DNA of 64,000 nucleotides, from the NCBI RefSeq assembly GCF_001548475.1, contig NZ_LRUJ01000001.1, forward strand, positions 1-64,000. The letters are read 5' to 3'. Of this stretch, positions 54,814 through 62,995 are shown piece after piece. The stretch is from Bordetella hinzii LMG 13501 (GTDB taxonomy: Bacteria > Pseudomonadota > Gammaproteobacteria > Burkholderiales > Burkholderiaceae_B). Numbering within the stretch: position 1 is the stretch's first letter; each line of letters starts with the position of its first letter. The notes beneath the pieces are model-generated. The model was not told the origin of the DNA and did no database searches. It was given only the letters and a program-made list of their open reading frames with translations. The translations under genes were made by a program, and so were the position numbers.

Positions 54814-55727
54814 CGCCGGATCAAGGTCGACTTGCCGAACAGGCTTTCGACCAATTCGGCCGCGACGATGGCTGTCTTGTTGCGCACATCCAGCGCCGGG
54901 TTGAGTTCGACGATGTCCAGCGAAGCCATGAGACCGGTATCGGCGATCATTTCCATGCACAGCTGGGCTTCGCGATAGGTGGGGCCGCCGGGTACGGTGG
55001 TCCCCACGCCCGGCGCGACGTCGGGATCCAGGAAGTCCACATCGAAACTGACATGCAGATGCGTGTCGTCATCGAGATCGACGAGGGCGGCCTGCATGGT
55101 GGCGCGCATGCCCGCCTCGTCGAGATAGCGCATGTCGAAGACTTCCAGCCCGGCTTCGTGGATGAGGCCGCGCTCGCCTTCATCGACGCTGCGTATCCCG
55201 ATCTGGCGCACCCAGGCGGGCTGCAGCGCGGGCACGGCGCCGGAAAGGCGGATCAGCGCCTCGGGGCCGGCCCCGCACAGGCAGGCCACGGGCATGCCAT
55301 GGATGTTGCCTGTAGGCGTAAGCACCTGGGTATTGAAATCGGAGTGCGCATCGAGCCAGAGTACGCGCAGACGCTTGCCGGTGTCGCGGCAATGGCGCGC
55401 CACCGCGCTGATCGAACCAATGGCCAGGCTGTGGTCGCCGCCCAGCATGATAGGGAAATACCCGGCCCGCAATTCGGCGTGCACGGCGTCATGCACTTGT
55501 TGATTCCAGGCGATGACCTCGTCCAGATGCCGATAGCCGTTGACGGGGCGCCGCCAGGGATTGGGCGGGCCCGCCAGGTTGCCGCGATCGTGCACGCGCA
55601 TGCCGCGGCCCAGCAGTCTTTCGATCAGGCCGGCCACGCGCAAGGCCTCGGGCCCCATCGACGCGCCGCGGGCGCTGGCCCCGACATCGGTCGGCACGCC
55701 GATCAAACTGATATCCCTGGCTTGCAT
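54804..55727 (-). CDS. rocF: Arginase
   Basis: A 307-aa ureohydrolase that splits arginine to ornithine and urea. All six manganese ligands are present: H99 (GGDHS), D126, H128 and D130 (DAHSD), D229 and D231 (SFDVDFLDP). NIHGMP and the length fit arginase rather than agmatinase. The ATG at 55725-55727 has AAGGAGA upstream; the longer ORF has no such site. It is divergent from an Lrp/AsnC-type gene, the usual arginine-responsive arrangement. The 3' end overlaps the fimbrin gene by 10 bp. Confidence 0.95.
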   Translation of the reverse strand: MQARDISLIGVPTDVGASARGASMGPEALRVAGLIERLLGRGMRVHDRGNLAGPPNPWRRPVNGYRHLDEVIAWNQQVHDAVHAELRAGYFPIMLGGDHSLAIGSISAVARHCRDTGKRLRVLWLDAHSDFNTQVLTPTGNIHGMPVACLCGAGPEALIRLSGAVPALQPAWVRQIGIRSVDEGERGLIHEAGLEVFDMRYLDEAGMRATMQAALVDLDDDTHLHVSFDVDFLDPDVAPGVGTTVPGGPTYREAQLCMEMIADTGLMASLDIVELNPALDVRNKTAIVAAELVESLFGKSTLIRRQG

Positions 55728-55859
55728 GGCGTCTCCTTGGCGCACGTCCGGCCCCATCTTGGGCCAGGACACCGGGTTAAGGCAAGTCAAGCAGGCGCCA
55801 TGGTAGAGCGGATAGAACCTAGCGGATAGATAGAAAACTGCTTCGTTATGGCACAAATC

Positions 55860-55894
55860 TGATCAATATGGCAGCCAATGTGGCGATTTGATCA
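55860..55894. promoter_or_regulatory. Paired TGATCA sites, candidate Lrp-type operator
   Basis: TGATCA at 55860-55865 and 55889-55894, each within an AT-rich context (CTGATCAATAT and TTTGATCATC), 29 bp apart, in the 216-bp region between the divergent arginase and Lrp genes. Multiple loosely spaced sites are typical for Lrp/AsnC octamers. Confidence 0.4.
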
Positions 55895-55943
55895 TCTTCG
55901 ATTATGATGCCCGCTCCTCCTCCGCCCGCCCGCCCGACCCATC

Positions 55944-56369
55944 ATGCTGCTCGATCCGCTGGACCGCCGCCTCATTGCCCTGCTGCGCACCGACGCCCGC
56001 CTGCCCACGGCGGCGCTGGCCAAGCAACTGGCCGTCTCGCGCGGCACCGTCCAGAACCGCATGCAGCGCCTGGAGCGCGAAGGCGTGATCACGGGCTATA
56101 CCGTGCGCATGGCCGAACACGAGGATGAGGCCGGCGTGCAGGCCATCACGCTCATCGAAGTGCATGGCGCGGCGACCGACCGGGTCATCGCGGCGCTGCG
56201 CCGCCTGCCCGAGGCCACGCGGGTGCATTCGACCAACGGCCGCTGGGACCTGGTCGTCCATGTGCACGCGGCCGACCTGAGCGCTTTTGACCGCGTGCTC
56301 AGGGAGGTGCGCAGCATCAGCGGCGTCTCCAACTCCGAGAGCCACCTGCTGCTGGCCGCCCACCGCTAG
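55944..56369 (+). CDS. Lrp/AsnC-family transcriptional regulator
   Basis: A 141-aa regulator with an N-terminal helix-turn-helix (ALAKQLAVSRGTVQNRMQRL, residues 24-43) and a C-terminal RAM-type ligand domain (VQAITLIEVHG to the end). It probably controls the divergent arginase gene, sensing arginine, ornithine or another amino acid (inference from position). It is somewhat shorter than E. coli Lrp (164 aa), like many AsnC-type paralogues. Its end overlaps the convergent IclR gene by 4 bp. Confidence 0.92.
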   Translation: MLLDPLDRRLIALLRTDARLPTAALAKQLAVSRGTVQNRMQRLEREGVITGYTVRMAEHEDEAGVQAITLIEVHGAATDRVIAALRRLPEATRVHSTNGRWDLVVHVHAADLSAFDRVLREVRSISGVSNSESHLLLAAHR

Positions 56370-57217
56370 GCCATCCCCGGCGCCGCGCCGCCCTGACCCA
56401 GGAAATGGTTGGGCCGGCGCAGGGCCGGGTCGAAGGGATTGACCTGCGCGCCGATCTGGCTGGCTTCCTTGCGCAGCATTTGCACAATCATGGGCAGACG
56501 CTCGGCGCTCATGCGTTCGGATGGCGCGGCCACGCTGAGCGCGGCCACCACGGTACCGCTGCGATCCGTAATGGGAACGGCCAGGCCCATGGTCCCCGGA
56601 TACAGCGCCGGCCCCGTCGACAATGCGTAATCGTGCGCCAGGCATTCGTTCAGGCGTACCCGCACCGATATCTCGTCCATGAAGCCCAGATGCCGCAGGC
56701 GCGGGATATTGAAACGGATGATTTCTTCGCGCTCGGCTTCGGGCAAACGCGCCAGCAGAATCAGCCCCGCCTGGCCCAGGCCCAGAGGCACTTTGCCGCC
56801 AATATCTCCGGTGTGCGAGCGCACGGGAAAGGGCCCGTCGATGCGGTCCAGGCAGACCGCGTCAAAACCATGACGCACCAGCAGGAAGACGGTGTCATTG
56901 AGCATGCCCGATAAACGCAGCAGGGCCGGCCGGCAGATTTCACGCAGCGTGGAATGGCGGTTGCCGGCGCTGGCCGCCAGGGCAAAGAAGGCGACGCTGA
57001 GCTGGTAGGCCTTGCTCTGAGGCGGCTGCTCGACCATGTCTTCCTGGATGAGGGCCTGCAGCACGCGATGCGCGGTGGCCGGCGCCTGGCCCGTGCGCGC
57101 GGCGATGTCGGTCAGGCGCAAGCGCTCGCCCTGGGCCTCGGCCAGGACCCGCAAGACACCGAAGGCCCTGCTCAACACCCCCTGGCCGGCGCCCTCGTCC
57201 TTGTCTTCCACCTTCAT
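56366..57217 (-). CDS. IclR-family transcriptional regulator
   Basis: A 283-aa regulator: winged helix at residues about 16-75 (LTDIAARTGQAPATAHRVL), then the IclR effector domain with LNDTVFLLVRHGFDAVCLDR and the C-terminal VPITDRSGTVVAALSVAAPS block. AGAGGAAAG lies upstream of the ATG. It is divergent from the importer-oxidase operon, with two GGAA-type palindromes in the gap, so it very likely controls that operon with the imported compound or its product as effector. Confidence 0.92.
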   Translation of the reverse strand: MKVEDKDEGAGQGVLSRAFGVLRVLAEAQGERLRLTDIAARTGQAPATAHRVLQALIQEDMVEQPPQSKAYQLSVAFFALAASAGNRHSTLREICRPALLRLSGMLNDTVFLLVRHGFDAVCLDRIDGPFPVRSHTGDIGGKVPLGLGQAGLILLARLPEAEREEIIRFNIPRLRHLGFMDEISVRVRLNECLAHDYALSTGPALYPGTMGLAVPITDRSGTVVAALSVAAPSERMSAERLPMIVQMLRKEASQIGAQVNPFDPALRRPNHFLGQGGAAPGMA

Positions 57218-57229
57218 GGCTTTCCTCTT

Positions 57230-57280
57230 TTCCGGAATGTTATGTCTCTATCCATGACTGTAATTCCAATAATCGGAATT
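57230..57280. promoter_or_regulatory. Candidate IclR operator(s)
   Basis: TTCCGGAA (57230-57237) and AATTCC-7 bp-GGAATT (57262-57280, perfect 6-bp arms) lie between the divergent IclR and importer genes. A CGGAAAA half-site follows near 57304. IclR-type operators commonly carry such GGAA/TTCC arms. Confidence 0.5.
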
Positions 57281-57427
57281 TTCTAAATAAAAATTACCTT
57301 ATACGGAAAAACACTAATGGCCGGTGGATTTGGCGGACTCCTAGACTGGGCTCCGTTCTCATCGGCGCCCGCCAGTCCTGACCGGCCTGCGCCCCCATAC
57401 GCCGCGGCAAGCGGACACGAGGCGGAC

Positions 57428-58483
57428 ATGGCATTCCTGCGGCTGGAGCACGTCTCCAAGAATTACGGCGATCTCTGTGTGGTCGCCGATATGAACCTGG
57501 AAGTGGAACAGGGCGAGTTTCTGTCTCTGCTCGGCCCGTCGGGCTGCGGCAAGACCACCACCTTGCAGATGATCGCCGGCTTTGCCGAGGTCACGCGCGG
57601 GCGCATCACGCTCGACGGCCGAGATATCACGCACGCCAAGCCCAATACGCGCGGCCTGGGTATCGTGTTCCAGAGCTATGCGCTGTTTCCGCACATGACG
57701 GTCAATGACAATGTGGCGTTCGGCCTGGCCATGCGGCGCCTGGCGCGCGACGAGCGCGAGCGCCGCACGCGCGAGGCGCTGGCCCTGGTCAAGCTGGATA
57801 AATACGGCGAACGCTATCCGCGCGAACTGTCCGGCGGCCAGCGCCAGCGCGTGGCCCTGGCGCGCGCCCTGGTGATCCGGCCGCCCGTGCTGCTGCTGGA
57901 CGAACCCTTGTCCAATCTCGACGCGCAGCTGCGCGAGGAGATGCAGTTCGAGCTGCGTGGCATCCAGCGTCAGATCGGCACCACGACCATCATGGTCACG
58001 CACGACCAGGCCGAGGCCCTGTCGATCAGCGACCGGGTGGTGGTCATGCAGGAGGGCCGCGTGACGCAGATCGACGCCCCCTACCGCATGTACGAACACC
58101 CGCGGACCGATTTCATTTCGCGCTTCGTCGGCAAGACCAATATGGTGGCCGCGCGCGTGGCGCGCGCCGGCGAGCGCGCCGACATCCAGGCTGGCCCCCT
58201 GACGCTGCAAGTCGATGGCCGGGGCTTGCGCGCCGGCGACGACCTGCAACTGTCGCTGCGCCCGGAAAAGCTGCTGCCGGTGGCCCCGGGCCAGGGCCGT
58301 GTCGACGGCCGCGTGGTCACGCGCTACTTCCTGGGCAGCCAATGGCAATACGAACTGGACACGCCGCTGGGCAGGCTGATCATGCTCACGCCCAATGACG
58401 GGCGGGCGCCCCATGCCGATGGCCAGACCGTGGGTCTGGACTGGGCCGACGGCACGCCGCGGCTATTGGCCGCCGAGGAGTGA
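57428..58483 (+). CDS. ABC transporter ATPase, PotA/spermidine-putrescine type
   Basis: A 351-aa ATPase. Walker A GPSGCGKTTT, the Q-loop [32 protein letters not shown] and a C-terminal TOBE domain (from about residue 270: SLRPEKLLPVAPGQ). The ATG at 57428 is chosen (GAGG upstream); the longer ORF adds a Pro/Ala-rich leader over the promoter. It energises the PotBC-like permeases that follow. The family imports polyamines, but also opines and other cations; the oxidase genes downstream argue for an opine- or imino-acid-like substrate. Confidence 0.92.
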   Translation: MAFLRLEHVSKNYGDLCVVADMNLEVEQGEFLSLLGPSGCGKTTTLQMIAGFAEVTRGRITLDGRDITHAKPNTRGLGIVFQSYALFPHMTVNDNVAFGLAMRRLARDERERRTREALALVKLDKYGERYPRELSGGQRQRVALARALVIRPPVLLLDEPLSNLDAQLREEMQFELRGIQRQIGTTTIMVTHDQAEALSISDRVVVMQEGRVTQIDAPYRMYEHPRTDFISRFVGKTNMVAARVARAGERADIQAGPLTLQVDGRGLRAGDDLQLSLRPEKLLPVAPGQGRVDGRVVTRYFLGSQWQYELDTPLGRLIMLTPNDGRAPHADGQTVGLDWADGTPRLLAAEE

Positions 58484-58485
58484 CG

Positions 58486-59352
58486 ATGAGCACCCTGACC
58501 GCCAAGCCCCGTAGCGATGGCCTGCCCGCCCTGCTGGGCTCGCTGCCCTTGACGCTGCTGTTCCTGACGCTGGTGCTCACGCCGCTGGTGCTGACGCTGC
58601 TGCTGTCCTTCGCGCAGTTCGACTACAACACCGGCATCCAGCCAGGCTATACGCTGGACCAATACCTGCAGGTACTGACGGACGGGTATTTCCTGGAGAT
58701 CTTCTGGCGCACCTTCTGGATCGCCGCGCTCACCACGCTGATCTGCGTGCTGGTCGGCGCGCCCGAGGCCTATATCCTGTCGCGCATGCGCAAGCCCTGG
58801 CGTTCCATCTTCCTCCTGGTGGTGCTCTCGCCGCTGCTGATTTCCCTGGTGGTGCGCGCCTTCGGCTGGAGCCTGCTGCTGGGCCCTGGCGGCCCGCTGG
58901 GCAAGGCCGCCGCCGCCCTGGGCCTGGGCCCGCTGCTCTACACGCCCACGGCCATCATCATCGGCCTGGTGCACGTGATGCTGCCCTTCATGGTCATCCC
59001 GGTGTGGACCTCCCTGCAAAAGCTGGACCCCACGGTGGAACAGGCCGCGTATTCGCTGAATGCCTCGCGCGCGCAGACGCTGTGGCGGGTGGTGCTGCCG
59101 CAGGCCATGCCCGGCGTGCTCTCGGGCAGCCTCATCGTCTTCGGCCTGGCGGCCAGTTCTTTCGCCATCCCCGCGCTGCTGGGCGGACGCCGCCTGAAGA
59201 TGGTGGCCACCATTGTCTACGACGAATTCCTGACGGAACTGAACTGGCCCCTGGGCGCGGCCATCGCCGTGCTGCTGCTGGTGGCCAACGTCATCATCAT
59301 GATGAGCTACAACCGGGTGGTGGAGCGATCCTACCGCCGCAGCCTGGGCTGA
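58486..59352 (+). CDS. ABC transporter permease, PotB type
   Basis: A 288-aa permease with six membrane segments and the cytoplasmic EAA loop AAYSLNASRAQTLWRVVLP (residues about 188-206). The ATG at 58486 has GAGGAG 5-6 nt upstream; the GTG at 58480 is in frame but overlaps the ATPase stop. The second permease follows 6 bp later. Confidence 0.92.
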   Translation: MSTLTAKPRSDGLPALLGSLPLTLLFLTLVLTPLVLTLLLSFAQFDYNTGIQPGYTLDQYLQVLTDGYFLEIFWRTFWIAALTTLICVLVGAPEAYILSRMRKPWRSIFLLVVLSPLLISLVVRAFGWSLLLGPGGPLGKAAAALGLGPLLYTPTAIIIGLVHVMLPFMVIPVWTSLQKLDPTVEQAAYSLNASRAQTLWRVVLPQAMPGVLSGSLIVFGLAASSFAIPALLGGRRLKMVATIVYDEFLTELNWPLGAAIAVLLLVANVIIMMSYNRVVERSYRRSLG

Positions 59353-59358
59353 CGCGCC

Positions 59359-60153
59359 ATGCAGAAAAACGGTCCTTTCGCCCTGGCCTTCAATCTCCTG
59401 GTGGTGGCCTTTGTGCTCGCGCCGCTGGTGATCGTGTGCCTGGTCGCCTTCACCCCGGCCTCTACCCTGTCGATCCCCACGACGGCTTTTTCGCTGCGCT
59501 GGTTCCGGGCGGTCTTTGCTCACGCGGACTTCATGCAAGCCCTGCGCAACAGCCTGTGGCTGGCCTTTTGTTCGGCCAGCATCGCGACCCTGCTGGCCAT
59601 CCCCGCCGCCATCGCCATCACGCGCTACCGCTTCCCCGGACGCGACGCGCTCAACGGCCTGTTTCTGTCTCCGCTCATGATCCCCCACCTGGTGTTGGGC
59701 GTGGCCCTGCTGCGTTTTTTCGCGCTCATCGGCACCACCGGCAGCTTCGGCTGGCTGGTGCTGGCGCATGTCGTGGTGATCACCCCTTATGTGATGCGCC
59801 TGGTGATCGGCGCGCTGGTGGGCTTTGACCGTTCGGTCGAGCATGCCGCGCAATCGCTGGGCGCCAGCCGCGCCACGGTCTTCCTGAGGATCACGCTACC
59901 CATGATCCTGCCGGGGGTCTCCGGCGGATGGCTGCTGGCCTTCATCAACAGTTTCGATGAACTGACCATGTCCGTCTTCATCACCGCGCCCAGCACGGTG
60001 ACGCTGCCGGTGCGCATGTATATGTACGCCACGGAGTCGATCGATCCCATGATGGCGGCGGTCTCGGCCCTGGTGATCGCGCTGACCGCGCTCACCATGT
60101 TGCTGCTGGACCGTGTCTATGGGCTGGACCGTGTGCTGGTCGGGCAAAAATAA
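59359..60153 (+). CDS. ABC transporter permease, PotC type
   Basis: A 264-aa permease with FALAFNLLVVAFVLAPLVIV as the first membrane segment and the EAA loop AAQSLGASRATVFLRITLP (about residues 162-180). It pairs with the upstream permease. An oxidase subunit gene follows 16 bp later, so importer and enzymes are one transcription unit. Confidence 0.92.
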   Translation: MQKNGPFALAFNLLVVAFVLAPLVIVCLVAFTPASTLSIPTTAFSLRWFRAVFAHADFMQALRNSLWLAFCSASIATLLAIPAAIAITRYRFPGRDALNGLFLSPLMIPHLVLGVALLRFFALIGTTGSFGWLVLAHVVVITPYVMRLVIGALVGFDRSVEHAAQSLGASRATVFLRITLPMILPGVSGGWLLAFINSFDELTMSVFITAPSTVTLPVRMYMYATESIDPMMAAVSALVIALTALTMLLLDRVYGLDRVLVGQK

Positions 60154-60169
60154 TCCGGCGGAGATCACC

Positions 60170-60475
60170 TTGCCTTTACTGAATCGCGTGGCCGAGACCC
60201 AGCGTCCCGCACTGGCCTTCACGCTCGATGGCCAGCCGGCCGTCGCCTTGCAGGGCGACACCCTGCTCACGGCCGTGCTCACATGCGGCGAACAACTGCG
60301 GCTCTCGGAGTTCAGCGGCGCCCCGCGCGCCGGCTTCTGCATGATGGGCGCTTGCCAGGACTGCTGGATGCAACTGGAGGACGGCCGGCGCGTGCGCGCC
60401 TGCTCGACCCTGGTGCAGGCCGGCATGCGGGTATTGACCCATCCCCCTGCCGCGGGCCCGGGAGCGGCGCCATGA
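60170..60475 (+). CDS. (2Fe-2S)-binding small subunit of an opine/hydroxyproline-type oxidase
   Basis: A 101-aa ferredoxin-like subunit. The cluster ligands are C57, C62, C65 (GFCMMGACQDC) and C78 (RACST), the plant-type 2Fe-2S pattern of HcnA-like and D-hydroxyproline dehydrogenase gamma subunits. The start is TTG at 60170: GGAG lies 6 nt upstream, no ATG fits, and an earlier start would overlap the permease. It overlaps the next ATG (ATGA), so the subunits are translationally coupled. Confidence 0.85.
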   Translation: MPLLNRVAETQRPALAFTLDGQPAVALQGDTLLTAVLTCGEQLRLSEFSGAPRAGFCMMGACQDCWMQLEDGRRVRACSTLVQAGMRVLTHPPAAGPGAAP

Positions 60476-61842
60476 TGCCCAATCCCGTTATCGTGGGCGC
60501 CGGTCCGGCCGGCGTGCGCGCCGCGCAGAGACTGGTCGCCGCGGGCCTGCGGCCGGTGGTGATTGACGAGGCGCCGCGCGCCGGCGGCCAGATCTATCGC
60601 CAGCCCCCCGAGGGCTTCACGCGCGCCAAGGCCGAACTCTACGGCTCGGAGCATCGCAAGGCCGACGCCATCCATCGCGCGATGGAGGCGCTGCGCGACA
60701 AGGTCGATTTCCATCCCGAGAGCCTGGTCTGGAACTGCGAGGATGGCGTTCTCGACGTGATGCGCGACGGCGTTTCGCAAGGCATCGGCTACAGCCATCT
60801 CATCCTGGCCACCGGCGCCACGGATCGGGTACTGCCTTTTCCGGGCTGGCTGACCCCGGGTGTCTACACCCTGGGCGGCTCGCAGGTCGCGCTCAAGTAC
60901 CAGGGCTGCGCCATCGGCAGCCGCTGCGTGTTCCTGGGTACGGGACCGCTGCTCTACCTGGTGGCGTATCAGTACGCCCGCGCCGGCGCCCGGGTCGAGG
61001 CAGTGCTGGATACGGCGCGGCCGGGCGACCGGCTGGCCGCGCTGCCCGGCATGCTGGCCGCGCCCGGCCTGCTGGCGCGCGGCATGGGCTATATGGCCCG
61101 GCTGCGCCTGCATGGCGTGCCGGTGCGCACCGGCGTGCGCCCGCTGGCGGTGCTGGGCGGCAAACGTGTGGCCGGACTGCGCTACCGCGACGGCCGGGGC
61201 CGTGAACAGCAGGTCGAATGCGATGCCGTGGGCTACGGCCTGGCCTTGCGCGCCGAAACCCAGCTGGCCGGCCTGGCCGGCTGCGAATTCGAGTTCAACG
61301 CGCGGGACCGCAACTGGCTGCCGCGCCGCGATGCCGCCGGACGCAGTTCGGTGCCGGGAGTCTATGTGGCCGGCGACGGCGCGGGCATCGCGGGCGCCGA
61401 TGCGGCCGAACTGGCCGGCGAGCGCGCGGCGCTGGCCCTGCTGGCCGACGCCGAGCTGCCGCATGATCCGGCGCGCGCCCAACGGCTGGAACGCCAGCTC
61501 GCCCGCATCGGCCGCGTGCGCGACGCGCTGGAGCGCGCCTTTCCCTTTCCCGCCGATTGGCCGATCGCCGATGACGTCATGCTCTGCCGCTGCGAGGAGA
61601 TCAGCGCCGGCGCCTTGCGCGCCGTGGCCCGCGACGGCCTGGCCGACGAACTGAATCGCGCCAAGGCGCTCACGCGCGTGGGCATGGGCCGCTGCCAGGG
61701 GCGCATGTGCGCGGCCGGCGCGGCCGAAGTCATGTCGCAGGCCCTGGGCGTGGCGCCGCAGGCGGTGGGCCGCCTGCGCAACCAACCGCCGGTCAAACCC
61801 ATTCCGGTGCATCTGGCCATCGCGCGGGAAGCCGGGCAATGA
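60472..61842 (+). CDS. FAD/NAD(P)-binding subunit of an opine/hydroxyproline-type oxidase
   Basis: A 456-aa flavoprotein. The N-terminal Rossmann block VIVGAGPAGVRAAQRL (residues 6-21) is followed by VIDEAPRAGGQIYRQPP. The second dinucleotide site is VFLGTGPLLYLVA. The C-terminus has a four-Cys BFD-like cluster site (LCRCEE and CQGRMC). This architecture is that of OoxA/HcnB/D-hydroxyproline dehydrogenase alpha. It works with the 2Fe-2S and DAO subunits. ATGA overlaps both sides (60472 with the small subunit, 61839 with the next gene). Confidence 0.9.
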   Translation: MMPNPVIVGAGPAGVRAAQRLVAAGLRPVVIDEAPRAGGQIYRQPPEGFTRAKAELYGSEHRKADAIHRAMEALRDKVDFHPESLVWNCEDGVLDVMRDGVSQGIGYSHLILATGATDRVLPFPGWLTPGVYTLGGSQVALKYQGCAIGSRCVFLGTGPLLYLVAYQYARAGARVEAVLDTARPGDRLAALPGMLAAPGLLARGMGYMARLRLHGVPVRTGVRPLAVLGGKRVAGLRYRDGRGREQQVECDAVGYGLALRAETQLAGLAGCEFEFNARDRNWLPRRDAAGRSSVPGVYVAGDGAGIAGADAAELAGERAALALLADAELPHDPARAQRLERQLARIGRVRDALERAFPFPADWPIADDVMLCRCEEISAGALRAVARDGLADELNRAKALTRVGMGRCQGRMCAAGAAEVMSQALGVAPQAVGRLRNQPPVKPIPVHLAIAREAGQ

Positions 61843-62993
61843 GTATCGAGACCGAAGTCCTCATCATCGGCGGCGGCATCGTCGGGGCCAGCGCCGCCCT
61901 GTTCTTGCGCCGCCGCGGCCTGCCCGTGATCTTGCTGGACATGGGCGCTTGCGGCGCGCGCGCCAGCGGCGTGAATTATGGCGGCGTGCGCCGCCAGGGC
62001 CGCCCGCTGGCGCAAATGCCCCTGACCGCGCGCGCCCATGAACTGTGGGGTCAGTTACCGAGCCTGATAGGCACCCATGGCGAATATGTGCGCAGCGGCC
62101 ATCTCAAGCTGGCGCGCACCGAGCAGGACCTGGACGAACTCCGGGCCTATCGCGAGCGCACCGAAGGCTGGGGCATGGATCTGCGCATCCTCCCGGCCGA
62201 CGCGCTGCGCCGGCGCTTCGCCTGGCTGGACCCCGGACTGGCGGGCGGCTCATTCTGCCCCGAGGATGGGCACGCCAACCCGCGCCTGGTTTCGCCGGCC
62301 TTCGCTCAGGCGGCCATCCGCGCCGGCGCGGACGTGCGCGAGCAACAGCGCGTGGTCCAGACGGTCGCCGAGGGCCGGCGCTTCGTGGTGCGCACCGCCT
62401 CGGGCGAGACAATCCGCGCCCGCTTCCTGCTGAACTGCGCCGGCGCCTGGGGCGGAGAGATCGCCGCCGCGTTTGGCGAACCCGTGCCCGAGACGGCCAT
62501 CCATCCGCTCATGATGGTGACCGAGCCCCTGCCGGCCTTCATGGACGTAAGCCTGGGCATTCAGGGCGGCGGCATCTACGCGCGCCAGGTCGCACGCGGC
62601 AACTGCGTGATTGGCGGCGGGCGCGGCGCGCTGCAATCCGACGGTTTTGCCCGTCCTTCGCGCAAGGAGGTCCCCGCCCTGCTGGCGCGTGCGGCCGCCT
62701 TGCTGCCGCCGCTGCGTGGCGCGCAGGTCATCCGTTTCTGGACCGGCGTGGAAGGCAGTATGCCCGACCACAACCCGGTGCTCGGCCCAAGCAGCAAGGT
62801 GCCTGGCCTGTTTCACGCCTTTGGCCTGTCTGGCGCCGGCTTCCAGATCGGGCCCGCCGTCGGCGAGGTGTTGTCCCAATTGGTGGTGGACGGCGTCTCG
62901 TCCCTGCCCATCGATGCATTCCGCATCGAGCGATACACGGCCGCCGCTCACGCTGCCGAGTCTCAGTCTTCCCGTGAGCACACGCTGGAGTGA
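61839..62993 (+). CDS. FAD-dependent (DAO-type) catalytic subunit of an opine/hydroxyproline-type oxidase
   Basis: A 384-aa D-amino-acid/glycine-oxidase-type flavoprotein: VLIIGGGIVGASAALFLRR (residues 7-25), NYGGVRRQGRP, LNCAGAWGG and the C-terminal FGLSGAGFQIGPAVGEVL. It is the likely substrate-oxidising subunit, removing hydride from a secondary or primary amine and passing electrons through the partner subunits. Translationally coupled to the alpha subunit (ATGA). Amine, opine or imino acid specificity is unknown. Confidence 0.9.
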   Translation: MSIETEVLIIGGGIVGASAALFLRRRGLPVILLDMGACGARASGVNYGGVRRQGRPLAQMPLTARAHELWGQLPSLIGTHGEYVRSGHLKLARTEQDLDELRAYRERTEGWGMDLRILPADALRRRFAWLDPGLAGGSFCPEDGHANPRLVSPAFAQAAIRAGADVREQQRVVQTVAEGRRFVVRTASGETIRARFLLNCAGAWGGEIAAAFGEPVPETAIHPLMMVTEPLPAFMDVSLGIQGGGIYARQVARGNCVIGGGRGALQSDGFARPSRKEVPALLARAAALLPPLRGAQVIRFWTGVEGSMPDHNPVLGPSSKVPGLFHAFGLSGAGFQIGPAVGEVLSQLVVDGVSSLPIDAFRIERYTAAAHAAESQSSREHTLE

Positions 62994-62995
62994 AC

